Assembly: GCA_025345505.1 (NCBI GenBank)
Contig: JANVCC010000021.1
Coordinates: 30,502,826 to 30,566,825, forward strand
Direction: 5' to 3'
DNA length: 64,000 bases
DNA from: Todiramphus chloris collaris
Taxonomy: Eukaryota; Chordata; Aves; Coraciiformes; Alcedinidae
Every line of letters starts with the position of its first letter. The first letter of the stretch is position 1. Under the pieces are notes generated by a model. It was not told the origin of the DNA. It did not search any database and was given only the letters and a program-made list of their open reading frames with translations. Below, in pieces: positions 35,598 to 49,289 of the stretch. A program made the translations under genes and the position numbers.

Positions 35598-36876
35598 TTT
35601 TGAAAAAAAAATTAAAATTAAAATACCTGTTGTGGGGGAGTATCATGGTTTAGATCAGGATGAACTAAATGTATTAATCACTATTCAATAATTGGATCTA
35701 TGTCAATGAGTTCTGAAATTCATCGTCTCTGCGAAAGGATGATTAATAATGCAAAAAATACTACAAAGTTGTAGAAAAAAGTCTCTCTCTGCTTCCTTTT
35801 TTCTTGTTCATAGATATTTTAGCCTTTGGAGCCTGAGAGGAGCCTATAACTAAGCATAGTAGATCTGGCTGCATTAGTTTGGTGTCAGACACCCTTGGAG
35901 ATCCTCCAGGATGCCCTGGAAGGTAAAGTCATGCCACTCCGACTTGGGATGGTGGAGGAGCTTTACAGGGTGGGGAATATCTGGCAGATTATTTGATCTT
36001 TACTCATTGGTAGACTACTTCAAGATGTTGCTTGTTTGTTTGCATAGTGAGTCAATGTACAAATTCACTTTTATAAATCTAGTTCTACTGTTTCTACCAT
36101 TTATATGTGGGTGGGTTTTATTTTTTTCAGAACACCTTTCTAATTGTGCTTTATCTAACAGAAGCTGTGTCCCTAAGAACTACTTAGCAATGTACCCATG
36201 CCTCCAGTATCAGCCTGGTTACTCAAGTGATATCAACACAGTAGGCCAAGACAGGGAGAAAGTCAGATGAGATGTATCCTATCTCAGAATTCTTGCTCTG
36301 TTTTTCTTAGAAGCTCTAAGATTTCTGTCATCTTGTACAGACTCACACTGAATAATGGTTTCTTTGAGAGAACATTGTGTATCATCTTCCACTCTTTAAA
36401 CCAATGAGATCATCACTTTGCAGTTTGTTATAGTGAGTGCAGCTCCCTGTAAAAGGTCATTGTCTCCATGTCCAGAGTAAATGAGATAATTCTTCTCCAT
36501 GTTGTATTACCTCCTATTATTTTTATAACACTGCAGCTGTAAGACTGCTGGCATTGATACTGAAGTTTTGAAAGTCAAGGTTTCAGACCATGGCTGTCAT
36601 TTCTTTTATGATCTGAAAAATCATTTTGAGCTTTTGTACTCTTGTCTCACTTTTCATGTTCTAGTCAGCAACTCCCATTTTTTTCATGCTCCTAGAAAAT
36701 GTTTGGAGTACCATTAATTTTCACCAGTAGGGACCACTATACTATTTTTTTAAGAAATAAAAAATGTCTGTCTAACCAGAAAATACCTAGAATTTAAGTC
36801 AAAGACTTACCATTGTATTCACCCTTACAAATCCACATCTGTCTTTTAATGGGTGACTGTACCAAAGATGGAAATA

Positions 36877-37201
36877 ATCATAGAATCATAGAATCATAGA
36901 ATCATAGAATCATAGAATGGTAGGGGTTGGAAAGGTCCTCTGGAGATCATTGAATTCAACCCCCCCTGCCAACACAGAAACACCTAGGGTGTGCCACACT
37001 GGAACAGATCCAGGCAAGTCTTGAAAGTCTCTAGAGAGGAAGACTCCACAACCTTTCTGGGAAGCCTGTTCCAGTGCTCTGTCACTCTCACAGTGAACTT
37101 TTTCCTCATGGCAAAGTGGAACTTCCTGTGTTTCACCTTGCTACCATTACCTCTCTTCCTATCACAGGGCACAACCAGAAAGAGACTGGCCCCTTCTGCT
37201 T
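36877..37201 (-). mobile_element. CR1 3' end with expanded 8-bp tail
   Basis: Begins with five copies of the 8-bp CR1 tail unit (36877-36917), then GGTAGGGGTTGGAAAGGTCC. The minus strand encodes KFHFAMRKKFTVRVTEHWN and LPRKVVESSSLETF, the ORF2 C-terminus. The copy is 5'-truncated at about 37201, exactly where a second CR1 tail begins. Confidence 0.95.
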
Positions 37202-37410
37202 GATCATAGAATCATGGAATATCCAGAGTTGGAACGGACCCACAAGGATTACTGAGTCCAAGTCCTGAATCCACACAGGGCAACCTAAAAGGTATACTAA
37301 ATATCTAAGAGTGTTGTCCAGACACTTCTTGAACAATGACAGGCTTGGGGCCATAATCACTTCCCTGGGAATCTTGTTTCAGTGTTTGACTACCCTCTCA
37401 GTTACTGAAT
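37202..37410 (-). mobile_element. Second CR1-type 3' end, directly abutting
   Basis: A new tail (ATCATAGAATCATGGAATATC) starts at 37202 and is followed by AGTTGGAACGGACCCACAAGG and ATTACTGAGTCCAAGTCC, a different CR1 subfamily from the one before. The homologous region fades near 37410. Confidence 0.9.
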
Positions 37411-38930
37411 AATGTAATGAATATGAATATCATGTTATATATTCACGAATATATGCATATGAATATCCATGTTATGAATACTGTTTATTTTGCCTGCCCT
37501 TCTGTTGAAGTATATATATATCTCTAAAAATCATTCTTATACATCACTTGTTTAGCTATTATAGTTTGAACTAAACTAAATCACTTAGCCTTTCTCAGCT
37601 TACAATTATATGAAATAATTTCACTTATTGTTGAAAGAATAATTTATTTTTTTACCTGAAAATACTTAGACTGCCTTCTAGAAGCCACAAACAAGTCACT
37701 GGTAGCTGCAGCTTTCAAAATTAACATAGTATTTTGTCATCAGTGCAGAAAGTAATCTGGAATTTTGCTCGCTATGGTAAATATCCATCAAAAAGAGACT
37801 AGTTATCAAAACTCAAATAATTTGTCTTATTATATTATATATTATTATATATTGTTATATTAAAATTGATTAATGAAACAATTTTATTTATGCTACATTA
37901 AGGAAGTATGAAATTCTCAGGATAATCAAAGATATACTACAAATAAGTTGAGGAGTGCTACGTAATTTTGAATATAATTGAGAACAGGTGAACTATTTGG
38001 TTTGTATTTTATTTTAAAGCAAATAAGTGACTCATAGAATCACTCACTAATTCTTCATTTAATACTCTTCCATTTTTTTACATAAAAATAAAGAGCATTA
38101 TATTATGTGTATTCAAGTTAAAAAAATATATTATATGCTAACTCTTTGGGAAACTACTTGATACCTGGAAGCTATTTGTATACTCTGAAGCATCAGCTTT
38201 GCAGCAAACAAAAAAAAAACAAACAAAAAACAAACAAAAAAACCAAAAACAAACAAAAAAAACCCCAAAAAAGACACATAATGGGGCTAATTATCACACA
38301 CTTGTAGATTAACTACTCACTAAATGTAATAGCCACCTCTCTTAGCTCTCACTAACATGTGTACATCTATCTTCTGATCAAAGAATAGCAATTCTTATGC
38401 ATGCAACAGAAGTTATTTTTGCCTGAGAACAAATTTCTCATATTTGTAAGCAAAATATTTCTTCCTTTCAATAAACAAGACATGTTGTGAAGGATAATTG
38501 TTCTTGTTCATTAGCTTGTGACTGCCATATATGATTTATATTTCAAAAACAGATAACAGATGACTCTGATCCTTGTCTTAAAATTATTCAATTTGCTGGC
38601 AACTTGAAAAGGAGGAAGAATTTTGACATTGACCTTTAAGAAAATAAATTGCATTATTAGAAGGAAGTATCTGTCTTGTGATAGTATTGTTAAAATTAAA
38701 TAATGTTAAAAATAGTGTTTGCTTAAACATAATGCTATCTCCTGCAAATTTAAAGTATTATGCTATTTAGAATGAAATAAATCAATGCTAGTCTTGGCTG
38801 TATTCAGAGAACAAGAGAAGAGCTGTCTTAACAGGACTTCCAAAGATCATCCAGCTCAAAGTCCACCTGGTGGTATGACAGTCATGGTTTGTCTAATCTG
38901 ATCTTGAAAACAGGTTAATATCAGACATGA
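37411..38930. other. Unique AT-rich DNA
   Basis: Nothing recognised except a TA-rich patch near 37832-37862 and an AAAC-rich tract at 38206-38270. Confidence 0.6.
38206..38270. repeat. A-rich (AAAC)n tract
   Basis: A runs separated by single C residues. Confidence 0.85.
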
Positions 38931-38934
38931 TAAA

Positions 38935-39450
38935 ACATTGGAAACATGGTCATTAATGATCTGAGAAAGAGAGTGAACAAATAGGTAACCAACTCTGCAG
39001 ATGATATTAAGCTCTGCTTGATAGTCAAATGCTGTGCTGATGATAAGGAGCTCCACAAGAACACAACAAAACCAAGTGAACTAAAAGATGAGCTTCAATA
39101 TGGATAAATGAAATGTATGTAGAGGTAAATAAAACATGCCTACACGATACTAAACACATAAGTAACACTTACAACCCTGAAACCATAGGCTAATGAAGAA
39201 CACCTGAATTTTTAGGCTTTCCTCATAAAGGCAATGCAGTACTCAATGTGTGAGCATGTCGAAGTTTTATAGAGCTAAAATAATTTCACCATCTTTTGTA
39301 ATTCTGGTCTCCACATTCTAGGAAGAACATAGGATAGTTAGGGAAAAGACAGAGAATAGCAATATACGAAGTGAAGATGTTGCCTTGTGAGGAAGTGCTG
39401 TAAAGGTTGTTACTCTTCAATTCAGACAGGAAAAAAATGAAGAGAACTAA
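38935..39450 (+). mobile_element. Highly decayed CR1 RT-region fragment
   Basis: GTCATTAATGATCTGAGAAA followed by ACTCTGCAGATGATATTAAG resembles the CR1 segment for FINDL...FADDTKL. Further right, TTCTGGTCTCCACATTCTAGG and GAAGAACATAGG sit where the family has the FWAP/YKKD region. The order is correct for a plus-strand CR1, but similarity is weak and in patches. Confidence 0.5.
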
Positions 39451-41028
39451 GACATAGGTTTACCAAGACATTCAGTGCCTTGATTAGATGCCCACAAACA
39501 GAACTGGAAGCATTCTGTCACAGTACCATAAATCTGATTGGAAAAAAATACGAAAGACTACTTGACACAGTCGGAAATGAACTAACTGTAGCTTGTTGCC
39601 ACAGGACACTATGGAAGGAGGCAGTATCATAAACTTAAAAAAATAGGCCATATAAATTCATGGACTAGTCCATGAAAAGATCATAAAAAGATAAGTCATA
39701 GTCCTAATACAGAAGCTGCAGTGGAAGCATGAGGAAAATCTACTGAAGAAAGTGATCAAGATGAACAGTGTATCTTATTACTGCTGTCCGAGACTTGAGT
39801 CTGGGGTAAACAGAGCACTGATTTCACCCAGAAGGGTATTTTTTGTGTTCTTCCAACCTTTCCTGGATACATGGGAGTTTCCAATTCTTGATAGAAAATA
39901 CCTATAGTTCCTTTTTAACAATTAAAAAAAAAAAATCTTAATAAAGAAAATTGGCACAGTTACAGAGAATCCTTAATATATCTACTGCCTTTTATTTATC
40001 TTCCAGATAACTTTTATACTTTTAGTAATTAAAGGAATCTGTAGGTTTGTTTCTTCTTTCTATAAGTATACTATCTCTTCTCAATATGGGTCATGGTATC
40101 ACTACAGGCAAAGAAGGTTTTAGAATAACTATGTCTTCCTGCTATTAAATAAAGCATGAGAGAATCTAAAATGGAATTTGAAAAGAAACTTCTGAGAGAA
40201 GTTACCATCTGTCAAGTAGTCCTAAATACCTACGCTTGGAAAAAAAGTATGAGATCATGTCTTAAATAATTCTAGATTATAGTTCCAAAGTGATCAGAGA
40301 AAGCCTTCCTTTAAAAAAAAAATTAAAATAACTTAAAAAAAAAGTAATTGTCTTTTTTTTTTTTTTTTTTTGGAAAACAAAAAACAAAAATCGAAAAAAC
40401 AAACAAACAAAAAAGGAGGAAAAATATTCACATTTACAAAGCAATTATAAATTACATTAATCCAAAGTCAGAATTCTAAAAATTTAGTTCTGTCTGGAAA
40501 ATGTTTATCAGTTTTAGTATCAGTAGATTATAACATGTAGCTAGCTTAGTATGTGTTTATTTTAAATTTTTTTTTTTTTTTCAGTAGCAACATACTAAAA
40601 ATAGAAGCCCACTTAATTTCACATAACAGGTGCATCAAATTAAACATGAAGTTCTTATTAAAACATCTCTCTTTTGGTGAATTAAATTAAATTTACTGTG
40701 TTCATCAGTTGCATTTTACTCTAACCATTTGACTTTAAATGTATTTTCTCATTATAACTATTTTCCAAGCAGAGTTTTATAAACATGTAAAACATCTGAT
40801 CTTAAAAATCCTCAAGACATGATTTTTTTCTAGAGGAAATACATTAGTACAAACTTTATAGATGGTAGAATTCAAATAAAAAAATAGAATTCAGAAGACA
40901 AATATAAAAACACACATATAGAGTCAGGTACTGAAGTGGAAGATATGTAATAAACATGCTTTTTAGATAGAATACTGGTTTGGTTTTTTTTTTTTTTTTT
41001 TGCAGAAAGACTACTGAAACGCAGATAT
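39451..41028. other. Unique AT-rich DNA with homopolymers
   Basis: No gene recognised. A 19-T run at 40353-40371 is followed by an A/C-rich stretch to about 40412, with further T runs near 40568-40581 and 40985-41001. Confidence 0.6.
40353..40412. repeat. Poly(T) then A-rich tract
   Basis: The T run is immediately followed by AAAAC-like units, giving a T/A switch that could form a hairpin. Confidence 0.8.
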
Positions 41029-41145
41029 ACTATCAATAAAGATATTAAACAAAACTGTCCCAAAAACAGAGCCCTGGCAAATACTGCTAGTGACCAATTG
41101 CCAACTGGATTTAGAACCATTCAATTCACTTTCCTTTGGTGTTCA
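41029..41145 (-). mobile_element. CR1 RT-region scrap
   Basis: TCAATAAAGATATTAAACAA, then ACTGTCCCAAAAACAGAGCC, CTGGCAAATACTGCTAGTGA and CAATTGCCAACTGGATTTAG match CR1 RT DNA in antisense (the region just upstream of the FADD block). No tail is attached. Confidence 0.75.
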
Positions 41146-44100
41146 GAAGTTTTTAATCTCCACAGACTAGATTTTTTAAGAGCAAACTAATGTACAAGCT
41201 TTTATTAAGGTAAATGCTACATGTCCTAACACCTAGCAGGCCCATAAAGGTCCTTATGGATGGCTTTAAACCACCATATGTGCTGAGGATATTTCATCCA
41301 CGGAAGCAGATGATACTGATAGAAAGTGCTATCTCCAACCATGAATTCAGCACCAAACACTTCAACACACTGACCCTCTCCTATTCCAAACTATTTTTTT
41401 ACTTAAACAGTATATAATATCTACTTAAATCATAACCTAATAATATGGAAGTTTCTATACTAAAGGTAGATAATATACACTAGTCTTAATCTTCTTCTCC
41501 TGAACTAATTTCATTCATTCATTCTTTCATTTATTCTACCTATATTTGGAAATGTTCGGCACATATTGTCATTGTGATAGTCTACTTCTGAACTGAAAGC
41601 CAATAACGCAAGTATTTTATGGTTTGAAGTGTTTAGAAAAAGACTTGTGAACATTGCATGCAGAGAAACAGAAAAACAATCCTCTGTGTTCACTACAGGT
41701 GCAATATGCAGCTAGGTTCTGTTACCCAGCACAAAATGCAACAAATGAAGAATATGCAGAGCTTTGAATTAGAGATGTGTATTTTTTATGAGAATAGTAT
41801 GAACCACTGAATCACCTAGGAAAGGGAGAGAGTAGATGGGGTGTATTCATGAGGAAAAACCTAGGAGACTTTGATTCTTGAGGCATGCCCTAGATTGTCT
41901 TACAATAGTGGAACAGAACAAAGACATGAAAGTGCTGTGCAAATTCCCTACATATATGTTAAGTGAATATATTTTAAACAGATATTTTTTTTGTTAGAAA
42001 CCATACACTGGAATTTTCCATTTATTTTTAAGGGTCAAGAATTTTCCAATGCACAAAAGTACTGCCACAGTGACACGAGTCATATTCCATGCTGCAGCTC
42101 CTTGAAACTAAAATGCAATAACAAGGAATATGTAATAAACCCTAGAAACAGATTAGTACATAGAAATCAGCAAAGAATTTGGTCTTATAGCTTTGCATCT
42201 GAGGGAGCAGATGTTATGATCTGATGTACAAACAGTGAAATGAGTTGTTTTGATCTAAAATTATTAATTTTAAATTAACGAGTAGCATAGGACAGAATAA
42301 AGAGAGCAGATATTCAGTGAACAGCTGCTATTTCTGTGTCATTCAGGTGACTCATATACCTACATTTCCCCTAGGGATGTCAAGTTGTTAAAACCAGCTT
42401 CACTACAAGATTGGTGCCAGTAAAAGATGTGCATAAATTTAACTTTAGCAAAAACTGTCATTTCAGTGTATTTCTTTTGCTGAAATCATAATACAAAGTT
42501 ACATCTCCTTTGTGTTTTTTTTCTTTTTTTTTTCTTTTTTTTTTTTTTTTTAATTAACTCGTTACCACTGCTATTCTAGACAAAATAAAATTAACTTAAA
42601 ATTATTAAATTAACTACTGGCTACATTTAGAAATTCCCCATTCTTGAACAGATGAGTCTATTGGGTAAGGTAGAGATATAATCTGGATTTTCTGAGTTAT
42701 ACATAAATGGTTCTGCACCACGCTGAGCTACATGTAGCATATTTGATTACATGCCACTTTAGGCATCCACACTGCAACCTGGTACATTCAGCATTTTCCC
42801 AGATTTCCCTTCTGACTGGTGTTAAAAGCTGACATAATATTATATGTAACAACCTGTTTCTGACTCAAAAGCAATAAAGATAACATCAGTAATCAGTTTC
42901 CTGCACTTCTTGCCTCAATGTTTTAAAAGTGCCTTCTCTATCAGCCAACAAATCAGATCTACACATTATCCTAGTTAAAAGAATAATTACAATTGCTTTC
43001 CATTACAAAGTGTTCATCCTCTATGCTTCAATGCTTTCAGTGATCATTTTAGTTTTTCCATTCCAAGAAGGAACATGTCTTAAGTCCTTATGTTTTCCTT
43101 TTTCACATTTTTCCTATGACCAGTGGCAGACTTAGCAATCACTTACATGAGACTGATGTTATAACCTCATTGTCTGACTGTTTGATTTCTGAATATCATT
43201 TAATACTAACTGAAATAAACATAAATTTTACCAAGTTGCATACTAATTAGCCCACTGAAGGAAATCATATACATCCCAAATATACATTTATATAATGAGA
43301 CAGCTCTGGTGATGGGTCATCAAGCTGAATTTGTACAGCCTTTCCCCTCTATTAACCCTTAGTCATTAAAGGTCTTGGAGAAAATAGAATTTTATTAACA
43401 TATTTCAAATAATCTAAGTTCTGAATAAAGCAAATAGAATCCCTTAGCTGCAGAAACACATTTTAGTACAGAACTCCTTCAAAATGATACCTCTTCATCA
43501 AACAATTTTCCCAGTGTTATTTATCAGATCTTCTCTGTCATGACAGAAAGAAACATTACCATAGAGAGACAGAAAATAGCTTTCAAACTGCAATGAAATC
43601 CTGGCTTCACCAAAGTGAATGACAAAACTCCCATTAACTTCAGCATGTTCAAGAAAAGCCTTCACTTAGTTGTCATTGGTCTGTTCTTAATAGACTGAGT
43701 GATACACAACTCTACATATACATTCAGGCTAGATAATGAATCTTCTCAAAGCAGTTCAAAAGGTTTTTGGTTTTGGTTTTTTTTTACAAAAAAAAAAAAT
43801 CTATGTTTTGGTGAATCTCATTTATATAAGAGAAGAGGGTTCATAAAACAGAAAAAAATAATAAATAATAAATAAGTATGCCATTTCCTGATGCAGAAAG
43901 AGTTATCTTGGTGACAGAGAAAGTTGTCTGTATTATAAATATATTTCAAATACAGCTTAGATTGGAGAAAAAAAATTATCTCATCTAGTTGAGTTTTTTC
44001 CATGTTAACCAAAACAGGATTGTGTAAATATCCTTGGTAAATATATCAAAGAAACATTTTATCCTTGTTTTTCTCAATAGGAAAAGCCATCAGCAAGATA

Positions 44101-44160
44101 ACTTTGACTAACAAATTTGGTCCAAAATTTATCACATTTTTAAAACCAGACAATATAAAT
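41146..44160. other. Unique AT-rich DNA
   Basis: About 3 kb with nothing recognised except a pyrimidine-rich T/C run at 42515-42552 and A/T runs near 43770-43799. Confidence 0.6.
42515..42552. repeat. T-rich homopolymer tract
   Basis: T runs interrupted by single C. Confidence 0.85.
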
Positions 44161-44161
44161 A

Positions 44162-44262
44162 TCACAGAATTACAGATTCACAGAATGTTAGGGGTTGGAA
44201 GGGACATCAAAAGATCATCTAGTCTAACCTCCTTGCCAGAGCAGGATCACCTAGATAATTTA
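44162..44262 (-). mobile_element. Short CR1 tail
   Basis: TCACAGAATTACAGATTCAC, then AGAATGTTAGGGGTTGGAAG and GGACATCAAAAGATCATCTA in antisense orientation. About 100 bases are retained. Confidence 0.92.
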
Positions 44263-47200
44263 CAAATACAATTTTTTCCATGAAGTTAATTTTGATTGAT
44301 CATTAAAAAATTTGATCATTTTGTATAAGCAAATCAAATGAAAGCTCTCAAGACAGTACTCTTTTGCAACTCTGATGATGCAAAGTATATGACATGATAT
44401 GATCTATATATAGATATATTTTGTCAAGTGGACATAGTCTGCAATTTTTTCATTGAAGGTCATCCCTCAGAGAAGAAATTAAAAAAATTAACAACCTACA
44501 AAATAATGAGGATTCTTTTAAACAGACCTAAATTTATGAAAAATAATAGCAAACTCTCATGAGTGCTACCATAAAAGTAGGTTTGTTTTTAATTCTTAAA
44601 ACATTATTAATAATAAGAAAACATGAATTTCTTCTGCCATCCAGATCTGCATTCAAGGGTTTATGACATTTATCTCTCTTTTTGCAGGTGACTCTCTCAT
44701 GAAAAAGTATAGCTGTGGTTTTTAGGCTGAAACTTATCCCTGATATTCCAGTGAAACAGACTTTCTGGAGAAAGAAAAAAGGCCTTGGCAACAGCATGAA
44801 CAGAAACAGCAGTAGCTTGTCTCATGGAAAACCATAGAAGATTAGGAGAGATCAAAACTTAACGAAACTGCTAAGGCTATATTTCACATTAATGGTTTTC
44901 TTATATTTTACTGAAGTGATATTTTGTGCAGAGTGATATTTTGAACTATTAGCCCATGGCCGTAGCTGGGGAAATGAGAATTTACTAAGGTGTGACACAC
45001 TCATTAAGCACTCTGTATGAAAACTCCCCCGCCTATCAACAACTGTGTTTTGGAAGACCAGGAGCTTAAGCACTGTGTTTGCTAAATGCTTAAGTAATGC
45101 AATTAAATTAATACTTGAATGTAGCCAAGAAGAGGAATCAATCAAGTCTTCCATTTCTTTATTTTTTGTGTATAGCAGTAAATGCACATATCTCACAAGG
45201 TTGTGACACTGTGTTTCTAGTACACTGCAGTACTGAACAGTATACAGAAATGTAATTACTTCTTCATGATAGAAACAAATTAATTTTTCACAGTGTTTCG
45301 CTACTCATTACTCTCTGATATAAAACCACCTTGAAAAAACACATTTCCTATTTGTTAGTAACTTCCCAATGCTTTCAACTTTTAAGAATTTAGTTTAATC
45401 ATATTTATTTTAATTATGTTTTGGGAACCTACAAATATCCCATAGTATAAACCGTAATTTAAGTTCTTTTACCCCTACACAAAAAGAAACATGGATAAAG
45501 ATGTGGAGTTAGTGCAAGTTTTGTGTGCCCCACACAGATCAAGGTCTGTTTAACTGGCATGTGTTTGAAATTAGATGAGTTTTCAAAGGCACTTCCTGAC
45601 ATTTAATTTCAGGAGTATAATAAGTAAAATTTTACCCAAGAAATGTAGATCATCCTCTTTCTAGTAGACTGAATTTGGTGAAGAACAGCTTATAATTGTA
45701 AGGCTGATGTTACTTTAGGCTATGGCTGTCCATAGTTCTTTGGACTAAGTGCTTGAAGCATTTGGATTTGAAATACTGAAGCACAAATCAACACCTACTG
45801 AAAATTCCCCAGTGTAATTTGAAGCTCAATTTATAAGAATTCTTGAAGAAAACAATAAAGTTCTATTACTCTACAAAATAGTTTTGTTACTTCGTCCCAG
45901 GTGAATATGCTCACCACTAAATTACTGTTAATAAATACTGTTAATGGCATTCTTAGATTCCATACATTCTGTATTTTCTATGGGGAAACTTATGTTCAAT
46001 GGTAGGAGAAAAAGGTCTCTTACTAGTACTAATTAGATAATCAGAGTACCTCATACACTTTTCTGAATTTACTCAAGTTAAAGGAAAAGCTGAATTTCCT
46101 TGGTAAGTACCCACCCTTAATAGGAGCTTCACAAATTATCTACTTCACAAATTACCTACTTCACAAGCTAGAAAACTAGTCTCTTTCACTCTCATCAGTA
46201 AGAAAAATATATTGGTTATGTTCTTCCTGTTGGGCTGGTTTTTTGTTTTTTTTTTTTGAAGACATAGAACAAGAACATAACTTAGTATCTGAGTGAACTG
46301 CAGGAGTCTTTTACTGCAGATGTAATACCTAAGGAAAGAAAGCTTCTAAAACTGAGCACCTGCAATAGAGGATGAAAATGTCCTAATATCTCAAAATAGA
46401 GAATGCTAATTCCTTCTTTTAAGAGCATATTTATATTTTTATCCTCAGAATAATTTTCTGTAGTGTAAATACAAATAATTGAAAGCTGCATATATCTCTG
46501 AACTCTGTAAATTATGATTATTGATCATCTATCAATGAATGATTAGCAATCATTCCTCATAAAATGTCAAAAAAAAAACCCTAGGCACTTACTCTAAGTT
46601 ACAGCAATCTTACAATACAGACATTCAATTTTTTATTGGATTATGCATTAATGACTTCAGATAATGTGAATGTATGTGTTTAATCTGGCTTTTGAACTGT
46701 GTTTATGATTTTCAAATCTTGACATATATAAGACATTAATTCTATTTCATTAATGTAAAACAAAAAGTCTTTCTCTTTCTGGGTCATGGCATTCACTGAT
46801 TTTTTGTGGTTTATGTTTTTTGGGTTTTTTTTCAGGTAAAGACTCTGCTTTATCATGAAACAATTGTTAGCTAGATGATTTAATGCCCCCAAAACCAGCA
46901 TTTCATGATGACTTCTACCTTCTCTACTTTCCTACATATTCAGCCTCATCAAATGGAAAGAAAATGCAGAAAATGATTTCTCCAATTTATTATTGCATTT
47001 GTCTGGAGGCAATTTTCTGACTAAAATGACACCAAGTCCACTGGGAAACAAGAGCTATGGACCTTATAAATATGCAGCCATCAATTCTCTGATCAAGCTT
47101 TTGACTGTGTTGGTATGCCTGTCATAATAAAGAGAAAAGCTATGGGAGAAAAATAAAAAGGTTTTTGTTTTAAATTCCTGGTGCATTCTCTAGCACCCAC

Positions 47201-49288
47201 AACATTGCTGTCTGTTGAAGGCACCACAGAATCTGTAAAAATTATTACACACACAGCTGGAAGCTGCTGGCAGCTGAGGTGGTAGCTGTTATTCACTTCA
47301 GAATGTCAGAGTCAATATTTAAAAAATCATTACATCTGCCTATTCTTCAGTGTATTATATTAATGAGGAGGATTTGGGCAATTGTTTTTCTTTTGCTGCC
47401 TGTTGGAATCTCCTGGTGTACTCCAGCTTCCTCCTGTTTCCATTTACTATTTATCAAATAAACCACAGAAGAAATACATTGGAGGAATTATATAAAAATG
47501 GTTTGCCTGGACAGAATGCAGCTGCTATTATCTTCTGCTGCCTGTAGGCTCATCATTACTACATTTTCATGTATCCAGTTACAATTTCTCTGAGCCAAAA
47601 GCTTCAGATTCTGCCTGCAATTGTTCCCTCCTCACCTACTGGCTTTTGGAGATAGATGCTGTTACCGTTCTGATTTGAGTTAACAGGAATATGATGTGGA
47701 AAATATTCTGTCATCCAGTCTATAATGGCTGAGAGAACTTATATGGCCTTTTGCATTTCACTTTGTGATCTACCTGGACGGGACTACAGCTGACAGCACA
47801 AATATCTCTTATTCGCTTTGTTGGGTGGCAATAGATTAAATAATGATCCCCAATCTGTCTGGAAACAGATACATAATATGAAGAGACAGCTGTGTGGAGC
47901 TTGGTAACTAGGGCTATTGCTTGCTGCACAAAGCTCAGAAGGAAGTAAATAGAAATTGGCTCAGTTTTATAGAATCAGCATTTTGTTATTGTTGTAATTG
48001 TTTACATGATCTAAGAAGTGAGTATGGATGAAGGTCTGATTCAGAGTAAAGCTTAGGGAAATAATATGTATTCAATTTTTTACAGGCTAGTAAGAAGAAG
48101 AAGTTCATAAACAGGTCCTGGTGTCAACAAGGAATATTATAAATTCAGCAAATGTCTGAGTCCATGAGCAAAAAATTCAAATGTGTGGGTATGAGAGCTC
48201 AGAAGCTCACCTATACATAAATAATTGTTATGTTTCTAGCTCCTGCAGGTGCTGAACTTCAGAGTCTCAAAAAGGGCAGCTGGGGCATGATTTGCCACAT
48301 GGCCTAAAGGAGCACTAGTTCCCAATTTGTTTTCACTTGAACTGTTTGCCAGAAAAAAACTTGGGTATTTTCTTCCTTTCTATACATGTGTCTTTTCTGA
48401 ATCAGAAGTCTACTTCTATTCCCAAATGTGGATCTCATAATTCAAAAAAGGGCATTATAATTTCAGATTTGAGCAACTCAGTCTGCATATTTCTGTATCC
48501 AAGAGATCTACCCAAATAAGAAGCAAAAGTTTTATTTTAGTTTTATCTGGTACCAAGGGTCAAACACTCAGATTAGATTATCAGCATTTTGGTCTCTCAG
48601 ATCAATAGAAAAAAGGTAGGAAAAAACCGTCATGATTCTTATTCTTCACAAGCCTTCATTGTGTATACTGAGCATCAGCTGAACAAAGACATAAGCTATT
48701 CTGAGTATAGTAATGTAGTCTTCAAAAGCCACCCATGAAATAAGGAGCTGATACAACAGAGAAGTGACAAGCCAACGAGAACAAAACATTATCTGACTTG
48801 CATATTCACATGTAAATATGCAAATTTAATAGTCCACTTCTATTCTACTATGAACCACCTTTCAGCCTCTGATCCTGGAATTATGGTAAACCCTGACAAT
48901 GTAATTTCTTCTGTTTCTTATTACACCTTCCTTTCCTAAAGAATAAAGATTACCCTATTTTTCTTTCTTTTTCTTTTTTTTTTCTTTTTTCCCATGTATT
49001 TATCAATATTATATTAAATGGATATATTTTCTTTTGCATTTTCTATTCAGTACATTTTTCCTTTTTTATTTTCTTATTTCAATTTCTTCGCATATATTCT
49101 TGAATTCCCCATTCTCTCCACAAAACCTTTTTTTTTTTTTTCCTTTTCTGCAGAAACCTCATCCCTCCCTGGCTTTTGGATCAGGTGTGATAAATTTTCT
49201 CCTAATAGCAAGTACTGTCAGTTGCCAACAACAAGAGCTGGACAACATTAGTGTGAAGCCTTTCTTGAAAATTGTTGAAAGTTCATGG
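44263..49288. other. Unique intergenic DNA, possible conserved non-coding block
   Basis: No gene recognised. The part at about 46980-47950 is free of recognised repeats and less AT-rich than its surroundings. It contains homeodomain-like TAAT sites and CAGCTG E-boxes, which would fit conserved non-coding DNA, but this is a guess from appearance. A T/C-rich stretch lies at 48958-48992. Confidence 0.5.
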
Positions 49289-49289
49289 G

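Larger units (their letters stand above)
32981..36876. other. Unique AT-rich intergenic DNA
   Basis: About 3.9 kb with no recognised gene. It includes an A/AC-rich tract at 35280-35327 and a TG repeat at 35572-35597. A 119-codon frame at 35911-36270 has no recognised domain. Confidence 0.6.

Noticed and set aside
35911-36270. 119-codon plus-strand frame
   Set aside because: No recognised domain or splice context. A hydrophobic middle in AT-rich DNA is expected by chance.
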